Positions 52,311 to 61,565 of a stretch of DNA of 64,000 nucleotides are shown here, in pieces. Position 1 is the stretch's first letter; every line of letters begins with the position of its first letter. The position numbers and the translations under genes were made by a program. A model generated the notes under the pieces. It saw nothing but the letters and a program-made list of their open reading frames with translations, searched no databases and had not been told where the DNA came from. The stretch is from Shinella sp. CPCC 101442 (lineage in GTDB: Bacteria; Pseudomonadota; Alphaproteobacteria; Rhizobiales; Rhizobiaceae): contig NZ_JALIQS010000003.1 in assembly GCF_024704725.1 (NCBI RefSeq), positions 620,001 through 684,000 of the forward strand, in the 5' to 3' direction.

Positions 52311-53783
52311 TCATGCCGTTGCCAGCGAGAGTGCGGCCAGAACCTCCGCGGAACTCCGTTCGATTTGCCGAGCGGCAATATCGCGCGCCACGTTCTCGGC
52401 AACGAAGACGGCATGCTCCGTCACCTGTGGCAGGCCCATCAATTCACCAAAGGTTCCACGTGCGAGTGGCCCCGCAATGTAAAACGTTTCCGCCGCTCCT
52501 TCTACCCCAATGGCATGGCTTCGCCGGTCGACAGCAAGTCCGAGACCGACGCCATCCGCTTGCAGCACGCCCGCCTTGCCGAGCCCGGCGAGAAACGGCT
52601 GGCTCGACAGGATGCCGCCGTGCCCCGGCCCCGTCGTCACCACGACGGCGTCGTACCGGCCATCGACCACACCCCGCCCATGGCGCAGCCGGAACCGGAC
52701 GCGGATCGTATCGTCCGCCTCTCGCTGGACGTCGGCAATCGACGCGGCGTGGAAGGCAAGCCTGCCCTCGGCAATCCCGCGCTCGATGGCAGCCTCCACC
52801 TGCGGCGCGATGCGGAAGCGGTGCACATCCCAGTGGGCGCGCAAGAGGCGCACCAGCCGGCGTCGCTCGATGACCGGTAAGGCCTGCCAAATATCCCGGC
52901 CTTGCCCGCGCAAACGGTCGAAGACCGCATGCCACGTCACACCAGACGCCTCGGCATCCTCAAGCGTCTCTCGCACACGGCGCAACAGCGCACGCGCTGA
53001 TCGTGCCGGCGGCAAGGTGAAATCACCAAAGGGATCCTGCGGAGAGAGGTTATGGCCACGCGAACGCAGACCGCGGCGGGAAATGGCGGTGATCGGACCG
53101 GTGTGGCCGGACGCCTCCAGCGCGGCGATCACATCGGCTGCCGTCAATCCCGCACCCACGACGAGCACGCGATCCTCCGGCCGGATGCCGGACAAGGCGC
53201 CCAATGCCGTGGCGTCCGGCACATAGCGCGGATGATCGGCCAGTACGCGGGTAAGGACACCGGGCGCCTGTGGGCTCGGATGGGTGGCGGCGAGAACGGC
53301 GATATCGGCTTGCAACGCCGCGCCGTCCTCGGCCTCGAGGCGCCAGCCTGCCCCACTTTTCTCAACGGCTCGAACAAGGCTTCGGCGGTGCTCTATCACG
53401 CCACCATCAAGCAAGGGCTGAAGCTGTGCTGCGACGTAGCGTCCGAAATCAGAGCGGCGGGCAAAGATGTGCCCGTCCGCCGTCATTGCTTGCGCATCGT
53501 CCTTCAGGGCATCGGTTTCGAGGAGCCAGCGCTGGAAATGCTCGTCGTCACCGGGAACAAGCGTCATGCGCGCGGCCGGCACGTTGATACGGTGGACGGG
53601 CTCGTCGGTGTCGTAGGCCAGGCCACCGCCGAGGATGGCGCGCGGTTCGTAGATCACGATCCTTGCGGCCCCGTTCGGAAGAATCCGCGCGAGGTGATAG
53701 GCAAGCGCCGCCCCCGAAAAACCGCCGCCAACGATGGCGACGGTGGGGCGCTTGGTGGATTGGGTCGTCACAGGCGCAACCAT
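52311..53783 (-). CDS. FAD/NAD(P)-binding protein
   Basis: A 490-residue flavoprotein of the FAD-NAD(P)-binding type. An N-terminal Rossmann motif TVAIVGGGFSGAALAYHLAR (GxGxxG) is followed by the FAD-related GGLAYDTDEPVHRINVPAARM and a second nucleotide-binding motif DRVLVVGAGLTAADVIAALE. It could act as a monooxygenase or oxidoreductase in release of sulfur or nitrogen compounds; the substrate is unknown. It follows LLM monooxygenase 1 by 28 bases and ends the leftward sulfur cluster. Confidence 0.82.
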   Translation of the reverse strand: MVAPVTTQSTKRPTVAIVGGGFSGAALAYHLARILPNGAARIVIYEPRAILGGGLAYDTDEPVHRINVPAARMTLVPGDDEHFQRWLLETDALKDDAQAMTADGHIFARRSDFGRYVAAQLQPLLDGGVIEHRRSLVRAVEKSGAGWRLEAEDGAALQADIAVLAATHPSPQAPGVLTRVLADHPRYVPDATALGALSGIRPEDRVLVVGAGLTAADVIAALEASGHTGPITAISRRGLRSRGHNLSPQDPFGDFTLPPARSARALLRRVRETLEDAEASGVTWHAVFDRLRGQGRDIWQALPVIERRRLVRLLRAHWDVHRFRIAPQVEAAIERGIAEGRLAFHAASIADVQREADDTIRVRFRLRHGRGVVDGRYDAVVVTTGPGHGGILSSQPFLAGLGKAGVLQADGVGLGLAVDRRSHAIGVEGAAETFYIAGPLARGTFGELMGLPQVTEHAVFVAENVARDIAARQIERSSAEVLAALSLATA

Positions 53784-53811
53784 GGTTCAGCTCCGGCGGT
53801 TTCCCACCATC

Positions 53812-55227
53812 TCAGGCACCGACCGATTTCAGCGCCGGCACGGCCTCTGCCTCGCGCCGCTTCACCGCCTCGATATCGCGGTAGCCATCGGCCGGATGGG
53901 TCTTTGGCAGGTACGGCCCGTCTCCGAAAAGCTTTTCGCGCAATGTACCTTCCTTGTAGGCCGTCGGATAGGCGCCGCGCTTCTGCAATTCCGGCACGAT
54001 ATGGGCGACGACATCCTCGAAACTGTCAGGCGTCACGGCGTAGGCGAGATTGAAGCCATCGACATCGGTATCTTCGACCCATTCCTGAAGAATGTCGGCA
54101 ATGCGCTCCGGCGATCCGACGAAGACCGGCCCCATGCCGCCGATACCGCCGAACTGTGCCAGCTCGTCGATGGTCCACGACTTGTCGCCGCCGGCTATGT
54201 GCTCGACGAAGGAATGGATGGCGTTGGTCTCGATCTTTTCCACCACATCCGTCGGGGCATATTGACCGAAATCGATACCGCTCCAGCCGGACATGAAGGT
54301 GAGCGAGCCGTCGTAGGAAACGTAGCTCTTGTAGTCCTCGAACTTCTTTTGCGCCTTCTCCTCGGTCTCGTCGGTGATGACGGTGACGAGGGTGTAGATG
54401 TAGACCTTTTTCGGGTCGCGTCCGGCGGCGGCGATGCGCTGGCGGATATCGGCGACATAGGCCTTCAGCACGGATTTCGTGGGTGCCGCGACGAAGATGC
54501 ATTCGGCATGTCCGGCCGCGAAAGCCTTGCCCGGACCGGAAGCGCCGGCCTGGTAGAGTACGGGCGTGCGCTGCGGCGACGGTTCGGTCAGGCCATAGCC
54601 CGGCACCTCGAAGAACTTGCCCTTGTGGGCGATCTCGTGAACCTTTTCCGGATTGGTGAAAATGCGATTGTCGCCATCGCGCACGACAGCGCCCTCTTCC
54701 CAGGAGCCTTCCAGCAGCTTGTAGAGCACTTCGACATATTCGGTGGCAACCTCGTAGCGGTTGTCATGCCGGCGAAGCCCGCCCTGCCCGACATTCTTCG
54801 CTCCGCTCTCCAGATAGGACGTCACGATGTTCCAGCCGACGCGACCCTTGGAATGATGATCCGCCGTCGCAAGGCGCCGCGCGAACGTATAGGGATGCTC
54901 GAAGGAGGTGGAGGCCGTGATGCCGATGCCGAGATGTTTCGTGGCAAGCGCGATAGGGGCCGCCAGCTGCAGCGGATCATTGACCGGAATCTGCGCCGCC
55001 TGATGGATCGCGTGATAGTTCGAGCCCTTGTAGACGTCGTAATAGCCGATGACGTCGGCAATGAAGATGCCGTCGAAGACGCCGCGCTCCAGCGTCCGGG
55101 CAAGATCCTGCCAATAGTCCAGATCCTTGTATTTGAAGGATTTGTCGCGCGGATGCGCCCACAGGCCCGGCGACTGGTGGCCAACGCAGTTCATGTCGAA
55201 GGCATTGAAACGAATGTGGCGTGCCAT
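53812..55227 (-). CDS. LLM-class FMN-dependent monooxygenase (NtaA/SnaA/DmoA-like), copy 1
   Basis: A 471-residue flavin-dependent monooxygenase of the bacterial-luciferase fold (NAFDMNCVGHQSPGLWAHPRD, GRVGWNIVTSYLESGAKNVGQ, TPVLYQAGASGPGKAFAAGHAE). Family members use FMNH2 and oxygen to cleave C-N or C-S bonds, as NtaA, SnaA or DmoA do. It is a close paralogue of the gene at 58853. ATG 55227 has CGGAGACC upstream. A terminator (55363-55388) separates it from the SfnB-like gene, so it needs its own promoter. Confidence 0.9.
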   Translation of the reverse strand: MARHIRFNAFDMNCVGHQSPGLWAHPRDKSFKYKDLDYWQDLARTLERGVFDGIFIADVIGYYDVYKGSNYHAIHQAAQIPVNDPLQLAAPIALATKHLGIGITASTSFEHPYTFARRLATADHHSKGRVGWNIVTSYLESGAKNVGQGGLRRHDNRYEVATEYVEVLYKLLEGSWEEGAVVRDGDNRIFTNPEKVHEIAHKGKFFEVPGYGLTEPSPQRTPVLYQAGASGPGKAFAAGHAECIFVAAPTKSVLKAYVADIRQRIAAAGRDPKKVYIYTLVTVITDETEEKAQKKFEDYKSYVSYDGSLTFMSGWSGIDFGQYAPTDVVEKIETNAIHSFVEHIAGGDKSWTIDELAQFGGIGGMGPVFVGSPERIADILQEWVEDTDVDGFNLAYAVTPDSFEDVVAHIVPELQKRGAYPTAYKEGTLREKLFGDGPYLPKTHPADGYRDIEAVKRREAEAVPALKSVGA

Positions 55228-55362
55228 GGCGGTCTCCGGCGTCTGTGAGGATGCCTCCTGGCATCTGTTGCGCCTGACGATAACGCCTGGCCTCCACAAA
55301 TACAGAAATTCTATCTTTTATATGGACTAATTTTGGAAATGACTTTTCGCCGCTCGAAAAAG

Positions 55363-55388
55363 GGCCGCAATCCCGAGGGATTGCGGCC
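55363..55388 (-). terminator. Terminator after SfnB-like gene 1
   Basis: A 12-bp stem (GGCCGCAATCCC/GGGATTGCGGCC) with T5 on the minus strand (55357-55361), located 30-56 bases past the SfnB stop. Confidence 0.88.
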
Positions 55389-55418
55389 AGGCGACCACCC
55401 CCACCACGAGGGTTGATT

Positions 55419-56633
55419 TCAGAGCGCGCCGTTGCGCGGCGGTGCAACGCCGTTCAGATGATAATTGCCGACGACGTGGTACTTCCAGCGCACCGGATCG
55501 TGCAGCGTATGCGTGCGCGCGTTGCGCCAGTGGCGTTCGAGGTTCAGGCCGCGCTTGGTGGCCGAGGTGCCGGCAAGCTCGAAAAGCACATTCGTCGCGT
55601 CGATGGCGAGTTCCGTGGTCAGCACCTTGGCGGCGGCGACGGCGAGCGTCGCGGCGACGGAATTCTCCTGGCTGAGATTGACCTGCGCCAAATCGACCTT
55701 GCGTCCCGCCCGTTCCAGCACCGCCTCGGCCGCCTCGATGCGGATGGCAAGCTCGCCGATGCGGGAAATGGTCAGCGGATCGTCCGCCGCACGCTCCACG
55801 CCGCTATCCGTCCAGGGCCGCGCCTTGTCGCGGACATAGCCGATGGTCTCCTTCAGCGCCGCCCGCGCGATGCCGAGATCCACGCCTGCATGGATGATCT
55901 GGCCGACCGAACCGATCGTGCCGGGACGCTCGAACCCCTTCTGATGCTGTACGACTGCATCGGCCGGCACATAGACGTCGCGCAGAATCGTCGTGCCGCT
56001 GCCGGTGGTGCGCTGGCCGAAGCCGTCCCAGTCATCGACGATCTCGATGCCGTCGGTATCGCGCGGCGCGAAGGACATGGTCAGGCGCTCCTCCTCGTCG
56101 AGCGCGAAAATCGTGACCCAGTGGGCGAAGAGCACGCCCGTCGAATAGAATTTCCGGCCGTTGATACGGAAGCCCGCGCCATCGCGCGTGATGCGCGTAT
56201 TGTAGTTGCCCACCGTCTTCGTGCCGACCTCGGACAGTGCATTGCCGAAGCGGTCGCCCGCCAGCGCGCGGCCGAAGTAGAAGCGCTTCTGCGCTTCGCT
56301 GCCATCGTGCCGCAGCGCTTCGAGAATGTAGAAATGGTTCTGCGGGATCTGGCCGATGGAACTGTCGGCCTCCGAAAGGATCGCCGTCACCTCGGCCAGG
56401 ACCGCATTCGACACGTCGATACCGCCAAATTCGGCCGGCACGGTGATGGCGAGCAGGCCCGACGTGGAGAGCCGGTCGAGCTCTTCATAAGGCAGCGCCC
56501 GCTCGAAGTCGCGGCGGCTTGCTCCCGCGACGAATTCGGCGGCAAGCGCGCGGGCGACGTCCAGCGCCTCGTCCTCGCTGACGATGCGATGGGCGGTTTC
56601 CTTGGGTTCGACGAGCTTGATGACGCTGCTCAT
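55419..56633 (-). CDS. SfnB/DszC-like acyl-CoA dehydrogenase-fold flavoprotein, copy 1
   Basis: A 404-residue flavoprotein of the acyl-CoA dehydrogenase superfamily, SfnB/DszC type (LAITVPAEFGGIDVSNAVLAEV, GRKFYSTGVLFAHWVTIFALDEEERL, DGFGQRTTGSGTTILRDVYVP, ATNVLFELAGTSATKRGLNLERHWRNARTHTLHDPVRWKYH). Members act as flavin-dependent monooxygenases on sulfones, sulfonates or thiophenes. Paralogue of the gene at 60226. AAAGGA precedes ATG 56633. Confidence 0.88.
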   Translation of the reverse strand: MSSVIKLVEPKETAHRIVSEDEALDVARALAAEFVAGASRRDFERALPYEELDRLSTSGLLAITVPAEFGGIDVSNAVLAEVTAILSEADSSIGQIPQNHFYILEALRHDGSEAQKRFYFGRALAGDRFGNALSEVGTKTVGNYNTRITRDGAGFRINGRKFYSTGVLFAHWVTIFALDEEERLTMSFAPRDTDGIEIVDDWDGFGQRTTGSGTTILRDVYVPADAVVQHQKGFERPGTIGSVGQIIHAGVDLGIARAALKETIGYVRDKARPWTDSGVERAADDPLTISRIGELAIRIEAAEAVLERAGRKVDLAQVNLSQENSVAATLAVAAAKVLTTELAIDATNVLFELAGTSATKRGLNLERHWRNARTHTLHDPVRWKYHVVGNYHLNGVAPPRNGAL

Positions 56634-56659
56634 GCAGGTTCCTTTCGGTGAAGGCTGGG

Positions 56660-56703
56660 GCATTTCCAATCGCTTCGGCGTCGGACAATGCGGTAAAACA
56701 AGG
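56660..56703. repeat. Dispersed intergenic repeat, copy 2
   Basis: Matches the element at 47586-47640: GCATTTCCA, then CGCTTCGGCGTCGGACAATGCG and an A-rich tail, but with the left hairpin arm missing. It lies between the SfnB-like and cysE genes. Confidence 0.7.
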
Positions 56704-56712
56704 CCCGGAAAT

Positions 56713-57561
56713 TCAGATGGTGTATTCCGGTTCGCTGAGGCTCTGGTCCATGGTCAACCCCGGCAGCGCCGTATGCGGCTTTCCGACCGGACGGGCCGGC
56801 ACGCCGACGACGGAACTGTAGGGCGCGACAGCTGTGACGACGACACTGCCGGCGCCGACCTTGGCGCCGATACCGATCTCGATATTGCCGAGGATCTTTG
56901 CCCCCGCGCCGATCAGCACGCCGCGTCGCACTTTCGGATGGCGATCGCCCGTCTCCTTGCCCGTGCCGCCCAGCGTGACGTTCTGAAGGATCGAGACCTC
57001 GTCTTCCACGACCGCCGTCTCGCCGATCACCAGCCCGCTGCCGTGATCGAGCATGACGCCGCGACCCACGACGGCGGCGGGGTGAATATCGATGGAGAAA
57101 GCCTCCGAAATCCGGCTCTGGATGTGCCGGGCAAGGTGCCTGCGCCCGCTTGTCCAGAGCCAATGGGCAACGCGGTAGCCCTGCAACGCCGAAAAACCCT
57201 TGAAATAGAGAAAGGGCGTCAGCACCTCGGTGTTGCTCGGGTCGCGGTCCTTCACCGCCTGCAGATCGGCGGCCGCAGCCCCCAGCAGACCCGGCCTGTC
57301 CGTATAGGCGCCATGGATCAGGGCCAGCAATTCGTCGCGATCGACATCATGGTCGGCGAGCTTGATGGCCAGCCGATGGGACAGCGCATGGCCGAAGCCG
57401 GCATGCATCAGCACGGCCGAATTCATCGCCCGCGCCAGCGCATGGTCGCGGTGGACGGCAGCATTCGCCTCCAGCCGCAGCGTATCCCAGAGCACGGCGA
57501 CGTCGCGGCGGGCGGCATCCTCGACGGGGAGGAAGACAATGTTGTTTTCCTGTCCTTGCAT
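56713..57561 (-). CDS. cysE: Serine O-acetyltransferase CysE
   Basis: A 282-residue acetyltransferase that makes O-acetylserine, the acceptor for sulfide in cysteine synthesis. The N-terminal helical domain (about 1-150) and left-handed beta-helix of hexapeptide repeats (about 155-260: IHPAAVVGRGVMLDHGSGLVIGETAVVED and VLIGAGAKILGNIEIGIGAKVGAGSVVV) are complete; H and D of LDHGSG are catalytic in the family. GAGGGTC precedes the ATG. Its place here ties the cluster to sulfur assimilation. Confidence 0.94.
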   Translation of the reverse strand: MQGQENNIVFLPVEDAARRDVAVLWDTLRLEANAAVHRDHALARAMNSAVLMHAGFGHALSHRLAIKLADHDVDRDELLALIHGAYTDRPGLLGAAAADLQAVKDRDPSNTEVLTPFLYFKGFSALQGYRVAHWLWTSGRRHLARHIQSRISEAFSIDIHPAAVVGRGVMLDHGSGLVIGETAVVEDEVSILQNVTLGGTGKETGDRHPKVRRGVLIGAGAKILGNIEIGIGAKVGAGSVVVTAVAPYSSVVGVPARPVGKPHTALPGLTMDQSLSEPEYTI

Positions 57562-57602
57562 GGAACGACCCTCGTTAGAATGTGCGCCGCAGCGTCGTTT
57601 AC

Positions 57603-58643
57603 TCAGGCCTTGACCGGCTTTTCCAGAAGGTGAAGCAGGTCGGCGTGGTGCTTGGCGGCCACGTCGGGATGGGAGCGCAGACGGCTCTTCAGATGATTGA
57701 TACCCACCTCGCGGAAGATCGGATTGAGCGGATCGACCGTGATGCCGCGCTCGCCGCGCTTCAACTCCTCGGGAAGCGGAATGACCGGGATCGTCGCGTC
57801 GTAACGGGCACCGAGGAAGAAGGCGACGGAGAAACGCTCCACGCCGGCGGGCGGCGTCACGACGTCATGCACGTCGGCGCGGACAAAACCGTTGGTGGCG
57901 AGTTCCAGCAGTTCACCGCTGTTGATGATGAAGGTGCCGGGCACCGGTGGCGCCTCGATCCAGACGCCCTCCTCGGTGCGGATACGCAGGCCCGGCGTCG
58001 TATCCTGCAGGAGCACGGTGACGAAGCCGCCATCCTTGTGCGCACCGACACCCTGATCGCTGCCGGCGGCCTCGCGGCCGGGATAACGGATGATCTTCAG
58101 GAGCTGCGAGGGCGACGGCTCGTAGATATCGGCAAAGACGTTTTCCGGCTGGCCCAGCGACAGCGCGATGGCCTTCAGCACGTCGATGCCGATGCGGGTG
58201 ACTTCCGCCTGGTAGCGTAGCAGAAGCGGCTTCAGTTCCGGCAGCGCCTCCGGCCACTGGTTGGGGCCAAAGAGGCGGTTCCATGGCGTTTCCGGGCCTG
58301 AAGCCAGCGGCTCGCCTTCGGTGTTGATGTCGAGCTGTTCACGCCAGTCCTGCTCGCCACGGGTGCGCTCGTAGCCGGCGCGGTTATAGCCCCTGAAATG
58401 TGAGGATTTCACCATCTCGATTGCCAGCTTGTCGGCTTCAGGCAGCGCGAAGAAGCGTTTCGACGCGGCCAGCACGTCATCGATCAGGCTCTGCGGCACG
58501 CCATGGCCCGTGAGATAAAAGAAGCCGTGATCGTGCAGGACGCGCGTCAGTTCCTTGACGAAGCTCTGGCGTTCAGCGGCATCGCCGTAGAAGCGGGAAA
58601 AGTCGATCGTCGGCAGGTGGACGGGCTTCGTGTGGATGGTCAT
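57603..58643 (-). CDS. 2-oxoglutarate/Fe(II) oxygenase, isopenicillin-N-synthase-like
   Basis: A 346-residue non-haem iron oxygenase of the IPNS/2OG-FeII family: N-terminal DIOX_N region (HLPTIDFSRFYG, LHDHGFFYLTGHGVPQSLIDDV), then the iron ligands H and D in VGAHKDGGFVTVLLQD and the second His in VRADVHDVV, plus the RxS motif ERFSVAFFLGARY. The substrate is unknown; oxidative opening of an S- or N-heterocycle is plausible. It follows the LLM copy 2 gene across a 209-base gap and precedes cysE by 41 bases. Confidence 0.87.
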   Translation of the reverse strand: MTIHTKPVHLPTIDFSRFYGDAAERQSFVKELTRVLHDHGFFYLTGHGVPQSLIDDVLAASKRFFALPEADKLAIEMVKSSHFRGYNRAGYERTRGEQDWREQLDINTEGEPLASGPETPWNRLFGPNQWPEALPELKPLLLRYQAEVTRIGIDVLKAIALSLGQPENVFADIYEPSPSQLLKIIRYPGREAAGSDQGVGAHKDGGFVTVLLQDTTPGLRIRTEEGVWIEAPPVPGTFIINSGELLELATNGFVRADVHDVVTPPAGVERFSVAFFLGARYDATIPVIPLPEELKRGERGITVDPLNPIFREVGINHLKSRLRSHPDVAAKHHADLLHLLEKPVKA

Positions 58644-58852
58644 AGGGTTTGGCTCCTCCAGAAAGTGTTTGTTTCGTGCGCTTGGCCGGCGGGGCGGAAC
58701 GGGCTTCCAAGACCGATCGAACCGGTGGCCGAGCTGCGCATCGCCGCAAAGCCTTTGAATGAAATCAGATGGCTTTGAGCCTATTGTCGATAAATTCTAT
58801 AGGCAAAGAAATTTATTCCATCTATCAGGCCCTTGCGGAAAAAGACCTGATG

Positions 58853-60217
58853 TCACGACCGGCCTGTGCCGGCACGAAACCCTGCCGCCGGATGGCGGGC
58901 CGGCAGGCGGTTGCCCTCGCCGAACAGCCGGTTGCGCAGGCTTCCCTCGCCATAGGCCGTCTTGTAGCGCCCGCGCTCCTGCAGCACCGGCACGACAAGA
59001 TCGATGAAATCCTCGTAGCTCTCAGGCGTCACCGTCCGTGCCAGGTTGAAGCCATCCACCTCGCCTTCGTCGATCCATGCCTCCAGCGCATCCGCGACCT
59101 GATTGGCATCCCCGACGACAAGCGGATAGCGCCCGCCGAGCGCCATACCCGAGAGGATGGTGCGCTTCGTCCAGCCGCGCTCGCGCGCCAGATCGACGGA
59201 GGTCTGGACAAAATTGCCCTTGCCGTAGGTGATCGGTTCGTCAAGATCGTATTGCGAGAAATCGATGCCGGTGCCGGCGGAGAAATGCGCGAGCCCCGCC
59301 TCCGGGCTGGCATGGCGGGCGTAATCCTCATACTTCTCCCGCGCCGCCCGCTCCGTGCGGTCGACGACCACGGTGAGGCCGGCGAAGATGCGCACGTCCG
59401 CCGCCCGCCGCCCCGCCTTCTCCGCCCCCTGCCGGATCGCGCGCGATGCCGTACGGGCAATCGACGTGTCCGGCGAAGAGATGAAGACGCATTCGGCATG
59501 GCGGGACGCGAACTGCCGACCGCGGCCGGAGGTGCCGGCCTGGTAGAGAACCGGCGTGCGCTGGCGCGACGGCTCGCTGAGATGGTAGCCTTCCGCGCGG
59601 AAATAGGGCCCCTCGTGCCGGATTTTCCGCACCCGCGACGGATCGGCATAGATGCGCGCCTTGCGATCCCGCAGCACCGCATCATCGTCCCAGCTGCCTT
59701 CCCAGAGCGCGTAGAGCAGGTCGAGGCACTCGTCCGCCCGGTCGTAGCGTGTGTCGTGCTCGCCGAGCGCCGCCTGCCCCACGGCACGCGCCGCGCTGTC
59801 GAGATAGCCGGTCACGATGTTCCAGCCTATGCGGCCATCCGTGAGGTGATCGAGCGTCGAGAGGCGGCGCGCGAAGATGTAGGGCTCCTCGGCGTGGACA
59901 TTCACCGTGACGCCGAAACCGAGCCCCTTCGTCACCGCCGCCATGGCGGACACCAGCATCAAGGGGTCGTTGACCGGAAGCTGGATGGATTCGCGCAGCG
60001 TCAGATCGACGGACTGCTGGTAGACGTCATAGACCCCGACGATATCGGCAAGGAACAATCCGTCGAACAGCCCACGCTCCAGCGTGGCGGCAAGCGAGGT
60101 CCAGTAGTCGAGCCGGTTGTACTCGTCCGAGCGGTCGCGCGGATGGGTCCAGAGACCATGATTGATGTGGCCGACGCAGTTCATATTGAACGCGTTGAGC
60201 AGGATTTCCTTTGCCAT
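58853..60217 (-). CDS. LLM-class FMN-dependent monooxygenase, copy 2
   Basis: A 454-residue paralogue of the gene at 53812, with the same marker segments (NAFNMNCVGHINHGLWTHPRD, LADIVGVYDVYQQS, GRIGWNIVTGYLDSAARAVGQ, TPVLYQAGTSGRGRQFASRHAE). Expected to work with reduced flavin on a C-S or C-N bond. It follows SfnB-like copy 2 by 8 bases with no visible ribosome site, so it is likely translationally coupled. Confidence 0.9.
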   Translation of the reverse strand: MAKEILLNAFNMNCVGHINHGLWTHPRDRSDEYNRLDYWTSLAATLERGLFDGLFLADIVGVYDVYQQSVDLTLRESIQLPVNDPLMLVSAMAAVTKGLGFGVTVNVHAEEPYIFARRLSTLDHLTDGRIGWNIVTGYLDSAARAVGQAALGEHDTRYDRADECLDLLYALWEGSWDDDAVLRDRKARIYADPSRVRKIRHEGPYFRAEGYHLSEPSRQRTPVLYQAGTSGRGRQFASRHAECVFISSPDTSIARTASRAIRQGAEKAGRRAADVRIFAGLTVVVDRTERAAREKYEDYARHASPEAGLAHFSAGTGIDFSQYDLDEPITYGKGNFVQTSVDLARERGWTKRTILSGMALGGRYPLVVGDANQVADALEAWIDEGEVDGFNLARTVTPESYEDFIDLVVPVLQERGRYKTAYGEGSLRNRLFGEGNRLPARHPAAGFRAGTGRS

Positions 60218-60225
60218 GGATGACG

Positions 60226-61491
60226 TCAGATCCAGGAATGCAACGGCGGCTGCACGCCGTTGAGATAATACTGCCCGACCGCATGGAATTTCCAGCGCAC
60301 CGGATCGTGCAGCGTATGTGTGCGCGCATCGCGCCAGAAACGGTCGAGATTGTGCGCGCTGAGCGTCGAGCGCGTGCCCGCGAGTTCGAACAGCTTGTTG
60401 GCCGCAGCCAGCGCCACTTCCGTCGTCAGCACCTTGGCCTCGGCGACAGCGATCTTCGCCTTGCCGATCGTCTCGTCGTTGACCGTGGCAATCGTCTCGT
60501 CAAGCTGCCGACCGGCGCGGTCCAGCAGGGCTTCGGCGGCGTGCAGGCGGATTTTGAGGTCGCCGATGGCGGCAATCGTGTAGGGATCGTCGCCGGCCCG
60601 GTCGGAACCGCTGTCGATCCACGGCCGGGCATGGTTGCGCACGAGATCGATGGTCGCCTCGATAGCGCCGCGCGCAATGCCCGCATCGATCGCCGCATGG
60701 ATGAGCTGGCTTTGCGGGCCGACGGCGCTCTGGTTTTCGTAGACGATATGAGCCGGCAGCACACAGTTTGGCGGAATGGCGACCGTGTCGAGGATCACCG
60801 TTCCGCTCGCCGTGGTGCGTTGGCCGAAGGCTGACCAGTCGTTGACCACCTCCAGCCCCGCCGCATCCCGGTCGGCGACCGCGACGACGACATGGCCCTC
60901 CTCATCCAGCGCGACGATGGGCACCAGATGGGCGAAGAGCGCGCCCGTCGAATAGAATTTCTTGCCCGAGACCACGACGTGATCGCCGCTGCGGACGAGC
61001 TTCGTCTCGAAGGCCTCGACATTCTTGCCGCCGAATTCGGAAAAAGCATTGCCGAGGCGTTTTCCCGACAGCACCGCGCCGAAGAGCTCGCGTTTCTGCG
61101 CCTCGCTGCCGGTCTGCCTGATGACGTCGATGATCTCAAAACTGTTCTGGGCGATCTGCGTCAGCGAGGGATCGCCAGCCGCAAGCGTCGCGAAGACTTT
61201 TGCGAGCGTGACCTGCGAGACACCCGCGCCGCCGTATTCCTTGGGAATGGTGATGCCCCACAGCCCACTCTGCGAAAAGAGATCGACCTCACGGAACGGC
61301 AGCCGTCTTTCGCGATCCCGTTCCTTCGCCTCGGCGGCAAAGAGCGGCCTGAGCTGTTCGGCAACGGCAATCGCTTCCGCATCGTCGCGGATGACATGGG
61401 CGGGCGCCACCGGTGGATTGGGCAGCCAGCCGGGTTCGCCTGGCTCTGCGTGGGTTGGAAGACGGGTTGCGGTCGCGGTGTTCGAGCTCAT
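60226..61491 (-). CDS. SfnB/DszC-like acyl-CoA dehydrogenase-fold flavoprotein, copy 2
   Basis: A 421-residue paralogue of the gene at 55419 (GITIPKEYGGAGVSQVTLAKVFATLAAGD, GKKFYSTGALFAHLVPIVALDEEGHV, SAFGQRTTASGTVILDTVAIP, ANKLFELAGTRSTLSAHNLDRFWRDARTHTLHDPVRWKFH). Start 61491 (ATG) is chosen over a TTG at 61536; it has no clear ribosome site. It heads a two-gene unit with LLM copy 2, downstream of the metNIQ terminator. Confidence 0.88.
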   Translation of the reverse strand: MSSNTATATRLPTHAEPGEPGWLPNPPVAPAHVIRDDAEAIAVAEQLRPLFAAEAKERDRERRLPFREVDLFSQSGLWGITIPKEYGGAGVSQVTLAKVFATLAAGDPSLTQIAQNSFEIIDVIRQTGSEAQKRELFGAVLSGKRLGNAFSEFGGKNVEAFETKLVRSGDHVVVSGKKFYSTGALFAHLVPIVALDEEGHVVVAVADRDAAGLEVVNDWSAFGQRTTASGTVILDTVAIPPNCVLPAHIVYENQSAVGPQSQLIHAAIDAGIARGAIEATIDLVRNHARPWIDSGSDRAGDDPYTIAAIGDLKIRLHAAEALLDRAGRQLDETIATVNDETIGKAKIAVAEAKVLTTEVALAAANKLFELAGTRSTLSAHNLDRFWRDARTHTLHDPVRWKFHAVGQYYLNGVQPPLHSWI

Positions 61492-61521
61492 GGATGTGCT
61501 GCCATCATGTCGGAAGGAAAA

Positions 61522-61549
61522 GCCGGGCTGCGGCAAGGCGCAGCCCGGC
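61522..61549 (-). terminator. Terminator of the metNIQ operon
   Basis: GCCGGGCTGCG and CGCAGCCCGGC form an 11-bp stem with a six-base loop, followed by TTTT on the minus strand (61518-61521), 16 bases after the MetQ stop. Confidence 0.85.
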
Positions 61550-61565
61550 GGCGAAAGGCGGGAAA

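Noticed and set aside
48539-52414. Open frame of about 1290 codons antiparallel to putA
   Set aside because: It mirrors putA in a GC-rich gene, has no recognisable domain and overlaps the terminator; a composition shadow.
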